Below, piece after piece: positions 1-6,249 of a stretch of 21,753 nt of DNA. A model generated the notes under the pieces. That model was not told the DNA's origin, did not search any database, and saw only the letters and a list, made by a program, of their open reading frames with translations. A program made the position numbers and the translations under genes. The stretch's first letter is position 1. Each line of letters begins with the position of its first letter. This DNA comes from DATFWK01 sp035259345. Its GTDB lineage: Bacteria; Actinomycetota; Thermoleophilia; Miltoncostaeales; Miltoncostaeaceae. The stretch spans positions 1 through 21,753 of the forward strand of contig DATFWK010000209.1 in the NCBI GenBank assembly GCA_035259345.1. Direction: 5' to 3'.

Positions 1-251
1 TGGTCAGCCAGTTCACGCTCCTCGCCGACACCCGCCGTGGGAATCGGCCCTCGTGGTCCGCGGCGGCGCCACCGGAGGCGGCCCAACCCCTGGTCGAGGC
101 CTTCGCCGCGGCCGCGCGGGCGGCCGGGACGGCAGTGGCCGAGGGGCACTTCGGCGCGCACATGGAGCTCGAGCTCGTCAACGACGGGCCGGTGACCTTG
201 ATCCTCGACGGGAAGGCACAGGTCGCCACCGGCGGCGGCGAATCCGCGTAG
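1..251 (+). CDS. dtd: D-aminoacyl-tRNA deacylase, 3' end (partial)
   Basis: The window opens inside this gene. The reading frame from base 3 gives 82 residues to a TAG at 249-251, and the 5' part lies outside the window. DTD hydrolyses D-amino acids (and glycine) wrongly charged onto tRNAs, using the tRNA rather than protein side chains for catalysis. Two family signatures are visible: the SQFTL motif near the start of the fragment (residues 2-6) and NDGPVT (residues 66-71), which contains the Gly-cisPro pair that enforces D-chirality selection. The intervening text (ADTRRGNRPSW, then GHFGAHMELELVNDG) is typical of the family, and the C-terminal position of NDGPVT means little is missing at this end. 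The last dozen residues (GKAQVATGGGESA) are a short nonconserved tail. It is followed by the rimP leader and is probably transcribed separately from the rimP operon. Confidence 0.9.
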   Translation, partial: VSQFTLLADTRRGNRPSWSAAAPPEAAQPLVEAFAAAARAAGTAVAEGHFGAHMELELVNDGPVTLILDGKAQVATGGGESA

Positions 252-308
252 CGGGCGACTGAAGGTCCTCCCGGCGCGGCCGGACCGAGGACGCCCGGGA
301 CCCCTGGG

Positions 309-317
309 TGCTATCCT
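309..317 (+). promoter_or_regulatory. Candidate extended -10 promoter for the rimP-nusA operon
   Basis: The string TGCTATCCT at 309-317 reads as an extended -10 element (TGn followed by TATCCT at 312-317), which would place transcription start near base 324, about 95 nt before rimP and upstream of the attenuator hairpin. No convincing -35 hexamer is visible 16-18 nt upstream. A nearly identical string, TGCTAACCT, precedes the rpsO leader at 9048-9056. The assignment rests on sequence resemblance only. Confidence 0.4.
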
Positions 318-355
318 CGGACAGGCTTTTCGAAGCTGCGATCGACGGAGCATGG

Positions 356-381
356 AAGTGGGCGGCGCGGCCCACTTTTTT
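356..381 (+). terminator. Intrinsic terminator / probable attenuator in the rimP-nusA leader
   Basis: A perfect 8-bp stem, AAGTGGGC (356-363) with GCCCACTT (370-377), closes a 6-nt loop (GGCGCG), and the T run covers 376-381. It is the only classical stem-plus-T-tract terminator I found in the window. It lies between the candidate promoter and the rimP start, so it can act only as an attenuator of this operon or as the end of upstream transcription. Terminator-type leaders before rimP are known: an Rfam rimP-leader family in gammaproteobacteria, and NusA-dependent termination upstream of ylxS/nusA in Bacillus subtilis that autoregulates nusA. By analogy NusA may control its own operon here. 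I see no obvious antiterminator pairing. Confidence 0.8.
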
Positions 382-418
382 GTTGGTCGAAGGCCCCGGG
401 GGAGGGGATGGACGTACG

Positions 419-868
419 ATGAGCGGGCCGCGGGCCCTCGAGCACGAGGTGGAGTCCTGCCTGAGCGGGACGCTCCCAGAGGTGGACCTCCTGGAGGTCA
501 CGCTTCTCGGTGGGCGCGACTCGGGCACGCTGCGCGTGGTGATCGACCACCCGGCCGGGGTGGACCATGACCTGTGCGTGCGGACCACCCGCGCCCTCGA
601 GGGCGCGGGGCTGCGCGACCGCTATGCGATCGAGGTCTCCTCGCCGGGCCCCGAGCGCCCGCTGCGCACGCTCGACCACTACCGGCGGGCGGTCGGCGAG
701 CGGGTCCAGGTGCGGATCGCCGGGGACGGCCCCGGCTCCCGCCGGTCGCGCACCGGTACCCTTCTCGAGGCCACCGACGGCGCGGTGCGCCTCGCCGGAG
801 CGGAGGGCGAGGTCGAAATCCCGGCCGGCTCCATCCTCCGCGCCCGCGTGATCCCGAACGCCGAGTAG
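419..868 (+). CDS. rimP: Ribosome maturation factor RimP
   Basis: This 149-residue protein is a cytoplasmic assembly factor needed for maturation of the 30S subunit, acting before stable uS12/uS5 incorporation. The family hallmark EVSSPGPERPL is at residues 72-82, at the junction between the N-terminal alpha/beta domain (about 1-80) and the C-terminal Sm/SH3-like domain (about 83-149, ending GSILRARVIPNAE). Length is usual for the family (about 150). I chose ATG 419 because the first family-like text (LEHEVESCL) begins just after it and GGAGGGG lies upstream at 401-407. The reading frame stays open to about 308, but that would place the attenuator hairpin inside the gene. It is followed after 8 nt by nusA, whose GGAG ribosome site starts on the last base of the rimP stop. 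Translation is therefore probably coupled. Confidence 0.93.
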   Translation: MSGPRALEHEVESCLSGTLPEVDLLEVTLLGGRDSGTLRVVIDHPAGVDHDLCVRTTRALEGAGLRDRYAIEVSSPGPERPLRTLDHYRRAVGERVQVRIAGDGPGSRRSRTGTLLEATDGAVRLAGAEGEVEIPAGSILRARVIPNAE

Positions 869-876
869 GAGCTGAC

Positions 877-2340
877 GTGAACCGAGAGATCCTCGAAGCC
901 ATCAAGCAGATCGAGCGCGAGAAGGGCATCGCGTCCGAGACGCTGCTGTCCGCCCTCGAGGACGCCCTCCTTGCCGCGTACAAGAAGACGCCGGGGGCCG
1001 CGGACTACGCGCGCGTCGAGATCGACCGCGAGAGCGGCGAGATGCGCGTGCTCCAGCTCGTGCTCGACGAGGACGAGGAGCCGCGCACGCTGCCGCAGCC
1101 GGAGCCCGAGATCCCCGAGGGCGTCGCCCCGGAGGACTTCGTGCCGCCCCCGCCCGAGATCGACTGGTCGGCCTACGACGAGAGCGAGCTCGAGGAGGTC
1201 GACGTCACCACCGACAACTTCGGCCGTATCGCCGCCCAGACCGCCAAGCAGGTGATCCTGCAGCGCATCCGCGAGGCCGAGCGCGAGATGATGTACGAGG
1301 AGTACGTCGACCGCGTCGGCGACGTCGTCACCGGCATCGTCCAGCAGTCCGACTCCCGCTACACGCTGGTGGACCTCGGCCGCGTCGAGGCGCTCCTGCC
1401 CGAGAGCGAGCAGGTGCCGGGCGAGCGCTACGACCACGGGGCGCGCGTGAAGGCGGTCATCATCGACGTCCGCGCGTCCACGAAGGGCCCGCAGGTCATC
1501 GTCAGCCGCCGCTCGGACGAGCTCATCAAGCGCCTCTTCGAGCTCGAGGTGCCGGAGATGGCGGACGGCCTCGTCGAGATCCGCGCGGTCGCGCGGGAGT
1601 CCGGCTGGCGCTCCAAGATCGCGGTCGTCTCGAAGGTCCAGGGCGTGGATCCGGTCGGCGCCTGCGTCGGGCCGCGCGGGTCGCGGGTGCGCATGGTCGT
1701 CAGCGAGCTTCGCGGCGAGAAGATCGACATCATCCCGTTCAACGACGAGCCGGCCCGCTACGTGGCCAAGGCGCTCTCGCCCGCCCGCGTGCGTGAGGTG
1801 CTGGTGGACGACGAGAGCCGGCAGGCGACCGTGGTCGTGCCCGACGACCAGCTGTCGCTGGCGATCGGCAAGGAGGGCATGAACGCCCGCCTGGCCGCCC
1901 GCCTCACCGGCTGGCGCATCGACATCAAGAGCGAGTCGACGTTCGCGGTCGAGGAGGCCTCGGAGTTCGGCGAGGACGGCGAGGGCGAGTTCCAGCGCTG
2001 CGCCGCGCTGCTTCGCAACGGCAAGCGGTGCGTCAACGCCGCCGTTCCCGGCACGCGCTACTGCAGCCTGCCGGCCCACGCCCGCCTGGCCGCGCAGGAG
2101 GAGCAGGGCCTCTCGGTCGAGGGGCTCGCAGTCCCGGCGCCCGGAAGCGCCGCGCCGGCCGCGCCGGCCGCGCCGCCCGCCCCGGCCGAGGCCGCCCAGG
2201 CCACCGCCGGCGACGACGCCGAGAGCGCGGTCGCCACCGTCGAGGCGCCCGCATCCGAGGCCGAGCCCGTGCCGGCCCCGGTCGCGGCCGATGCGGACGG
2301 CGGTCCCGAGACCGCCGACGGCGAGGAGGGAGGGTCGTAA
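877..2340 (+). CDS. nusA: Transcription termination/antitermination factor NusA
   Basis: This 487-residue RNA polymerase-binding factor modulates pausing, intrinsic termination and antitermination. Visible domains are: N-terminal RNAP-binding domain (1 to about 145, including TTDNFGRIAAQTAKQVI), S1 domain (about 146-215, from GDVVTGIVQQ to VIVSRR), KH1 with a GPRG loop (VGACVGPRGSRV) and KH2 with a GKEG loop (LAIGKEGMNARL). GTG 877 is chosen because GGAG at 868-871 is well placed and the protein then starts MNREILEAIKQIEREKGI, the usual NusA beginning. Two parts are unusual. First, an acidic, proline-rich stretch (about 64-112) sits inside the N-terminal domain. Second, after KH2 comes a Cys3His module, C375-x9-C385-x10-C396-x4-H401, followed by an Ala/Pro/Glu-rich tail to 487. 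The module resembles small zinc-binding motifs of the G-K-R-C...G-x-R-Y-C-x-x-x-x-H type. Zinc binding is inferred. Confidence 0.95.
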   Translation: MNREILEAIKQIEREKGIASETLLSALEDALLAAYKKTPGAADYARVEIDRESGEMRVLQLVLDEDEEPRTLPQPEPEIPEGVAPEDFVPPPPEIDWSAYDESELEEVDVTTDNFGRIAAQTAKQVILQRIREAEREMMYEEYVDRVGDVVTGIVQQSDSRYTLVDLGRVEALLPESEQVPGERYDHGARVKAVIIDVRASTKGPQVIVSRRSDELIKRLFELEVPEMADGLVEIRAVARESGWRSKIAVVSKVQGVDPVGACVGPRGSRVRMVVSELRGEKIDIIPFNDEPARYVAKALSPARVREVLVDDESRQATVVVPDDQLSLAIGKEGMNARLAARLTGWRIDIKSESTFAVEEASEFGEDGEGEFQRCAALLRNGKRCVNAAVPGTRYCSLPAHARLAAQEEQGLSVEGLAVPAPGSAAPAAPAAPPAPAEAAQATAGDDAESAVATVEAPASEAEPVPAPVAADADGGPETADGEEGGS

Positions 2341-2650
2341 GGCCCTGGATCTGGACAGCCCTGCCACCGCGCGCAGCACGCCGGAACGGCGGTGCCTGGC
2401 GTGCGGACGGCGCGCGCCCAAGGCGGACCTCGCCCGCTTCGTGGCGGCTCCGGCGGGGAACGGGCGCGCCCTGGCGCGCGACGACGGCGGGCGCCTCCCG
2501 GGCCGCGGGCTCTACGTGTGCCGCGCGCGGGCCTGCTTCGAGCGGGCGGTGGCGCGGCGCGCCTTCCGCAGGGCGGCGCGCCTCGAGGACGGCGAGCTTG
2601 CCATTGACCCGGCCCTGGGGGCCGCGCTCGACGACGACGAGCAGGTGTAG
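2291..2650 (+). CDS. ylxR: YlxR/RnpM family RNA-binding protein (DUF448)
   Basis: The family core is clear: PERRCLACGRRAPKADLARFV, then DDGGRLPGRGLYVCRARACFERAV and a basic C-terminal helix (ARRAFRRAARL). YlxR proteins are about 90-100 residues and sit between nusA and infB in many bacteria. The Bacillus subtilis member (RnpM) binds and modulates RNase P. Cysteines 35/38 (CLAC) and the later VCRARAC pair could bind a metal, but I cannot show this. The start is uncertain. ATG 2291 gives 119 aa and overlaps nusA by 50 nt, while the strong ribosome-binding run at 2323-2334 lies downstream of that ATG. A CTG start at 2345 would give 101 aa, closer to family length, and would remove a nonconserved N-terminus (MRTAVPRPPTARREGRK). 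The stop is 3 nt before infB. Confidence 0.85.
   Translation: MRTAVPRPPTARREGRKALDLDSPATARSTPERRCLACGRRAPKADLARFVAAPAGNGRALARDDGGRLPGRGLYVCRARACFERAVARRAFRRAARLEDGELAIDPALGAALDDDEQV
2323..2334 (+). promoter_or_regulatory. Strong Shine-Dalgarno run before ylxR
   Basis: GAGGAGGGAGGG occupies 2323-2334, inside the last codons of nusA. It is the strongest anti-16S-like run in the neighbourhood and argues that ylxR starts about 5-12 nt downstream, at or just after the nusA stop, rather than at ATG 2291, which lies upstream of it. There is no ATG, GTG or TTG at that place in the ylxR frame. CTG 2345 is the nearest near-cognate codon, 10 nt after the run. Confidence 0.55.
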
Positions 2651-2653
2651 CGC

Positions 2654-5509
2654 ATGGAGCTAGACGAGAAGAAGCGGGTCTACGAGATCGCAAAGGACGA
2701 GGGGCTGCCGAGCGCCACGGTGCTGCACCGGCTCCAGCGGGCGGGCCTGCCCGTGAAGACCGCCTCCTCGACCGTGTCGGTCCCCGAGGCGCTCTGGGCC
2801 CTGAACCCCAACCGCTATCCGAAGCCGGCCTCGCTCGACCGCCCGCCCGAGCCCGAGCCGGCCCAGGCCGAGGCGCCCGCCGCCGAGGAGGCGCCTGCCA
2901 AGCCGCGCCGCGCCCGTCGGGCCGCCAAGGCGGCCGAGGAGACCGCGGCGGAGACCCCGGCCGAGGCGCCCGCCGCCGAGGAGGCGCCGGCCAAGCCGCG
3001 CCGTGCCCGCAGAGCGGCGCCGGAGGAGGCCCCGGTCGCCGAGGCGCCCGTGGAGGGCGCCCCCGAGGTACCGGCCGAGCCGGTCCGGGAGGTGCCGGCC
3101 GCGGCCGAGGCCGCCCCGGCGCCGCCTCCCGCGGCACCCGAGCCGGAGCCCGAGCCCGCGCCGCAGCCGGTCGAGGAGGCCCCCGTGCCGGTCGCCGAGG
3201 CCCCGGCGGCCGAGCCGGAGCCCGCCCCGGCCGAGGCGCCGGCAGCGGAGGCCCCGGCAGAAGAGGAGACGGCTGCCGCGCCGGCCAACGGCGCCGCGCC
3301 CGCACCGCCCGCCGAGCAGGCGCGCCCCCGCGGCCCGCGCGTCGTCCAGCCGCCGCCCCCGCCGCCGGTGCGCCCGCCCCTGCGCCGGGCCGAGCCCGCG
3401 CCGCCGCGGCCGCCGCTGCAGCGGGCGCAGCCGGCTCCCGCGCAGCCGCAGCAGCCGCAGCAGCCGGTCCGGCGCCCGTCCGGCGGGCGCGTGTCGGAGC
3501 CTGCGGCCCAGCCGCCGGCACCCGGCGAGCGTGCCCCCGGCGGGCGCGGCAGGCGCAGGCGTGTCGTCATCGACGCGCAGGCGAGCCGCCGCGGCCCGGC
3601 GCCGCAGGGCCGCGACCGCCGCCAGGCGCGCCCGGCGCGCACGAACGAGCGGGAGACGCAGGCCGCGGCGATCGCGCCTGCGGACATGCCGCCGGTCGAC
3701 GTCCAGTCCGGCGCGACTGTCAAGGACCTCGCCGACGCGCTCGGCGTCGCCGCCCCGAAGATCATCACGACGCTGATGGGCATGGGCGAGCTCGCAACGC
3801 TCACCCAGTCGCTCAGCGACGAGGCCATCGAGCTCATCGCGGTGGAGCTCGAGCGCAAGGTCAAGATCGTCCACACCGAGGAGGAGACCGAGCTCGAGGA
3901 CGTCTTCGAGGACGAGCCGGACAGCCTGCTGCCGCGCGCGCCGGTCGTGACTGTGATGGGCCATGTCGACCACGGCAAGACGTCGCTGCTCGACGCCATC
4001 CGCGAGACCGAGGTCGCGGCCGGCGAGGCGGGCGGCATCACCCAGCACATCGGCGCCTACCAGGTGCACCACGGGCCCCGGGAGATCACGTTCCTCGACA
4101 CCCCGGGCCACGAGGCGTTCACGGCGATGCGCGCCCGCGGCGCCAAGGTCACCGACGTCGCGGTGATCGTGGTCGCGGCCGACGACGGCGTCATGCCGCA
4201 GACGGTGGAGGCAATCGACCACGCGCGGGCGGCCAACGTGCCCTTCCTCGTGGCGATCAACAAGGTGGACAAGGCCGACGCCAACCCGGACCGCGTCCGC
4301 CAGGAGCTCGGCCGCCACGAGGTGATCCCCTCCGCGTGGGGCGGCACGCACGAGTTCGTCGAGGTCTCGGCGATCGAGCGGACCGGGCTCGACGATCTGC
4401 TCGAGACGCTGCTGCTCGTCGCCGACGCGGACGCCGAGCCGAAGGCCAACCCCGGCGCGCCGGCCTCGGGCACCGTGATCGAGTCGCGCCTCGACCCCGG
4501 CCGCGGGCCCGTCTGCACGCTGCTGGTGCAGCGGGGCACCCTGCACATCGGGGACGTCATCCTCGCCGGGCAGACCTACGGGCGCGTCCGGGCGATGGCC
4601 GACTTCAAGGGCGACCCGCTGCGGGAGGCCGGCCCGGCCGTGCCGGTCGAGGTGCTCGGCATGGACGCCGTGCCGGACGCCGGCGAGCGCTTCCGGGTCG
4701 TGGACAACGAGCGCAGCGCGCGCCAGATGGCATCGCAGCGCAGCTCGCGCCTGCGCGCGGAGTCGCTCGCCAACCGGCGCCCGGTCTCGCTCGAGGACCT
4801 GTTCGCCCGCGTCTCCGAGGGCGCGCTCAAGGAGCTCAACCTCATCGTCAAGGCCGACGTGAACGGATCGGTCGAGGCGCTGGTGGACGCGCTCGAGGGC
4901 CTCCCGCAGACGGAGGTGCGCCTGCGGGTCATCCACACCGGCGTCGGCGCGGTCAACGAGTCGGACGTCATGCTCGCCGCGGCGTCGAACGCGATCATCA
5001 TCGCCTTCAACGTGCGCCCGCGGCCGGAGGCACGCGCCCTGGCAGAGCGCGAGAACGTCGAGATCCGGGCCTACCGGGTCATCTACCGCGCGATCGAGGA
5101 GATGCGGGACGCGCTCGTCGGCATGCTGGCCCCGGACATCGTCGAGGACACCCTCGGCACGCTGGAGGTGCGGGCCACCTTCCGGGCGAGCCGGGTCGGC
5201 ACCATCGCCGGCTGCTACGTCGTCGAGGGGCTGGTGCGCCGCAACTCCAACATCCGCCTCGTGCGCGAGGGCGCGGTCGTCCACGAGGGGCGCATCGCGT
5301 CGCTCCGCCGCTTCAACGAGGACGTCCGGGAGGTCGTCCAGGGCTTCGAGTGCGGCGTGGTCATCGAGGACTACAACGACGTCAAGGAGGGCGACCTCAT
5401 CGAGGCCTACGAGCTGCGGGAGGTCGCGCGCACCGAGCAGGCGCCGGCGCCGGCGCCCGCCGCGGCCCCGGCCGCCGCAGCCGCCGAGGGCGAGCCGGAG
5501 GGCGAGTAG
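2654..5509 (+). CDS. infB: Translation initiation factor IF-2
   Basis: This 951-residue GTPase delivers initiator fMet-tRNA to the 30S subunit and promotes subunit joining. Order of parts: an IF2N domain (1 to about 55, RVYEIAKDEGLPSATVLHRL), a long Ala/Pro/Glu-rich linker (about 60-340) with basic KPRRARRAA blocks, a second IF2N-like domain (about 345-400, VKDLADALGVAAPKIITTLM), the G domain (about 430-600), then domains II to C2, and a short Ala/Pro tail. GTPase motifs are intact: GHVDHGKT at 436-443, DTPGH from Asp482, NKVD from Asn536. The long N-terminal linker is typical of GC-rich actinobacteria. The start lies 3 nt after the ylxR stop, and no separate strong ribosome site is seen, so coupled translation is likely. 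The linker contains a near-perfect 93-bp-period repeat (separate entry). Confidence 0.97.
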   Translation: MELDEKKRVYEIAKDEGLPSATVLHRLQRAGLPVKTASSTVSVPEALWALNPNRYPKPASLDRPPEPEPAQAEAPAAEEAPAKPRRARRAAKAAEETAAETPAEAPAAEEAPAKPRRARRAAPEEAPVAEAPVEGAPEVPAEPVREVPAAAEAAPAPPPAAPEPEPEPAPQPVEEAPVPVAEAPAAEPEPAPAEAPAAEAPAEEETAAAPANGAAPAPPAEQARPRGPRVVQPPPPPPVRPPLRRAEPAPPRPPLQRAQPAPAQPQQPQQPVRRPSGGRVSEPAAQPPAPGERAPGGRGRRRRVVIDAQASRRGPAPQGRDRRQARPARTNERETQAAAIAPADMPPVDVQSGATVKDLADALGVAAPKIITTLMGMGELATLTQSLSDEAIELIAVELERKVKIVHTEEETELEDVFEDEPDSLLPRAPVVTVMGHVDHGKTSLLDAIRETEVAAGEAGGITQHIGAYQVHHGPREITFLDTPGHEAFTAMRARGAKVTDVAVIVVAADDGVMPQTVEAIDHARAANVPFLVAINKVDKADANPDRVRQELGRHEVIPSAWGGTHEFVEVSAIERTGLDDLLETLLLVADADAEPKANPGAPASGTVIESRLDPGRGPVCTLLVQRGTLHIGDVILAGQTYGRVRAMADFKGDPLREAGPAVPVEVLGMDAVPDAGERFRVVDNERSARQMASQRSSRLRAESLANRRPVSLEDLFARVSEGALKELNLIVKADVNGSVEALVDALEGLPQTEVRLRVIHTGVGAVNESDVMLAAASNAIIIAFNVRPRPEARALAERENVEIRAYRVIYRAIEEMRDALVGMLAPDIVEDTLGTLEVRATFRASRVGTIAGCYVVEGLVRRNSNIRLVREGAVVHEGRIASLRRFNEDVREVVQGFECGVVIEDYNDVKEGDLIEAYELREVARTEQAPAPAPAAAPAAAAAEGEPEGE
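2866..3015 (+). repeat. In-frame 93-bp-period direct repeat in the infB linker
   Basis: Bases 2866-2922 recur at 2959-3015 with only a few substitutions, so the unit of 31 codons is duplicated in tandem. Each copy encodes AEAPAAEEAPAKPRRARRAA (residue pairs around 72-91 and 103-122), joining an acidic Ala/Pro spacer to a basic Arg block. Third-position changes between the copies show that the duplication is not brand new. Confidence 0.85.
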
Positions 5510-5527
5510 TGCCCCGAGCGGGGCACT
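5508..5527 (+). terminator. Hairpin overlapping the infB stop codon (no U-tract)
   Basis: AGTGCCCC (5508-5515) and GGGGCACT (5520-5527) form a perfect 8-bp stem around a 4-nt loop (GAGC). The left arm begins in the infB TAG (5507-5509), and the hairpin ends 13 nt before ylxP. No run of T follows (CGCCCCGG), so it is not a classical intrinsic terminator. It may be a weak actinobacterial-type terminator, an RNA processing or stability element, or a structure that limits read-through translation from infB into ylxP. Confidence 0.55.
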
Positions 5528-5540
5528 CGCCCCGGATGCG

Positions 5541-5873
5541 ATGGGCGCCGGCTTCGTCGGGACCCTGACGGTCGACCTCCACCTGCCGGAGTCGGCGTCT
5601 TTGAAGGACAAGCGGCGGCAGCTCCTGCGCGTGAAGGCGGGCCTCACACGGCGGTTCGCCTGCGCGGTCGCCGAGGTGGACCATCACGACCGCCTGCGCC
5701 GCGCCCGGCTCACGCTCGCCGTGGTGACCCGCGAGGCGGGGGAGGCCGAGCGCCAGGTCGACGCCGCGGCCCGCTGGCTGCACGGCGACCTCTCCCTCGA
5801 GGTGCTGGGCGAGTCGCGCGAGCTCGTGGCGGTGGAGGACGCGCCCGGCTGGGAGACCGGTGGCCGCGACTGA
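5541..5873 (+). CDS. ylxP: YlxP family protein (DUF503)
   Basis: This is a 110-residue DUF503 protein. The family signature is the opening VGTLTVDLHLPESASLKDKRRQLLRVKAGLTRRF, followed by VAEVDHHDRLRRARLTLAVVT, a small ferredoxin-like alpha/beta fold. DUF503 proteins lie between infB and rbfA in many Gram-positive genomes. Their precise role is unsettled, but a part in ribosome assembly or translation is generally assumed from this context. ATG 5541 is the start that keeps the whole conserved core. No good Shine-Dalgarno sequence is seen before it, and a hairpin lies just upstream, so expression may depend on coupling or be set lower than infB. The last 14 nt overlap the start of rbfA. Confidence 0.85.
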   Translation: MGAGFVGTLTVDLHLPESASLKDKRRQLLRVKAGLTRRFACAVAEVDHHDRLRRARLTLAVVTREAGEAERQVDAAARWLHGDLSLEVLGESRELVAVEDAPGWETGGRD

Positions 5874-6249
5874 GCGCATGCGGCGCGTCAACGTCGCGCT
5901 CCGGCAGGTCATCGCCGAGACCATCGGCCGGGAGCTCGCGGATCCGCGCCTCGGGTTCGTCACGATCACCCACGTCGAGGCGACGCAGGACCTGAAGCAG
6001 GCGCGGGTCTACTACACGGTGCTCTCGCGCCGCCACCGCGCCGGCAGCGGCAAGGCGCTCGAGTCCGCGCGGGGCATCCTCCAGGCCCGCGTCGGCCAGG
6101 CGCTCAAGAGCCGCCACACGCCGCAGCTCGCCTTCGTCTACGACGAGCACCAGGACCGGGCCATGCGCCTGACCCACCTGATCGACGAGGTGACCGCCGA
6201 CCTCGGCGAGCCGGAGCCGCCCGGCGAGGACGAGGAGGCCGGGCCGTGA
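5860..6249 (+). CDS. rbfA: 30S ribosome-binding factor RbfA
   Basis: This 129-residue cold-shock assembly factor binds the 30S subunit near helix 1 of 16S rRNA during late maturation. The KH-like family core is clear: RMRRVNVALRQVIAETIGRELADPRLGFVTITHVEATQDLKQARVYYTVL at about 6-55, and LKSRHTPQLAFVYDEHQDRAMRLTHLIDEV at about 82-111. An acidic tail (EPEPPGEDEEAGP) follows. GTG 5860 is preferred over ATG 5878 because GGGAG at 5851-5855 is correctly spaced for it; the ATG would start right at the conserved MRRVN. The gene overlaps ylxP by 14 nt and nrnA by 4 nt (GTGA), implying translational coupling. With rimP it gives this operon two 30S maturation factors. Confidence 0.93.
   Translation: MAATERMRRVNVALRQVIAETIGRELADPRLGFVTITHVEATQDLKQARVYYTVLSRRHRAGSGKALESARGILQARVGQALKSRHTPQLAFVYDEHQDRAMRLTHLIDEVTADLGEPEPPGEDEEAGP

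Noticed and set aside
394..401. CCCCGGGG palindrome before rimP
   Set aside because: It has no loop and overlaps the ribosome-binding region; short GC palindromes are expected by chance at this base composition.
308..418. Upstream extension of rimP to GTG 308
   Set aside because: It would run through the terminator hairpin and T-tract, adding 37 nonconserved residues; ATG 419 has a Shine-Dalgarno sequence and starts family-like text.
352..570. Possible leader peptide starting ATG 352 beside the attenuator
   Set aside because: The frame continues 72 codons into rimP in another frame, with no ribosome site and no run of regulatory codons.
679..2421. Long minus-strand open frame (580 codons) opposite nusA
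   Set aside because: It is the antisense of nusA in a GC-rich genome. Its translation is dominated by Leu/Asp/Arg/Gly with no domain text, while the plus strand encodes a clear NusA.
3685..3700. Possible internal start producing a short IF2 isoform
   Set aside because: ATG in PADMPPVDVQ is in a suitable place before the second IF2N-like domain, but no Shine-Dalgarno sequence precedes it; not supportable from sequence alone.
2660..5647. 995-codon minus-strand frame opposite infB
   Set aside because: Codon-position mirror of infB. The low-complexity RRGLGR-type repeats are the complement of the Ala/Pro/Glu linker, and no ribosome site or motif is present.
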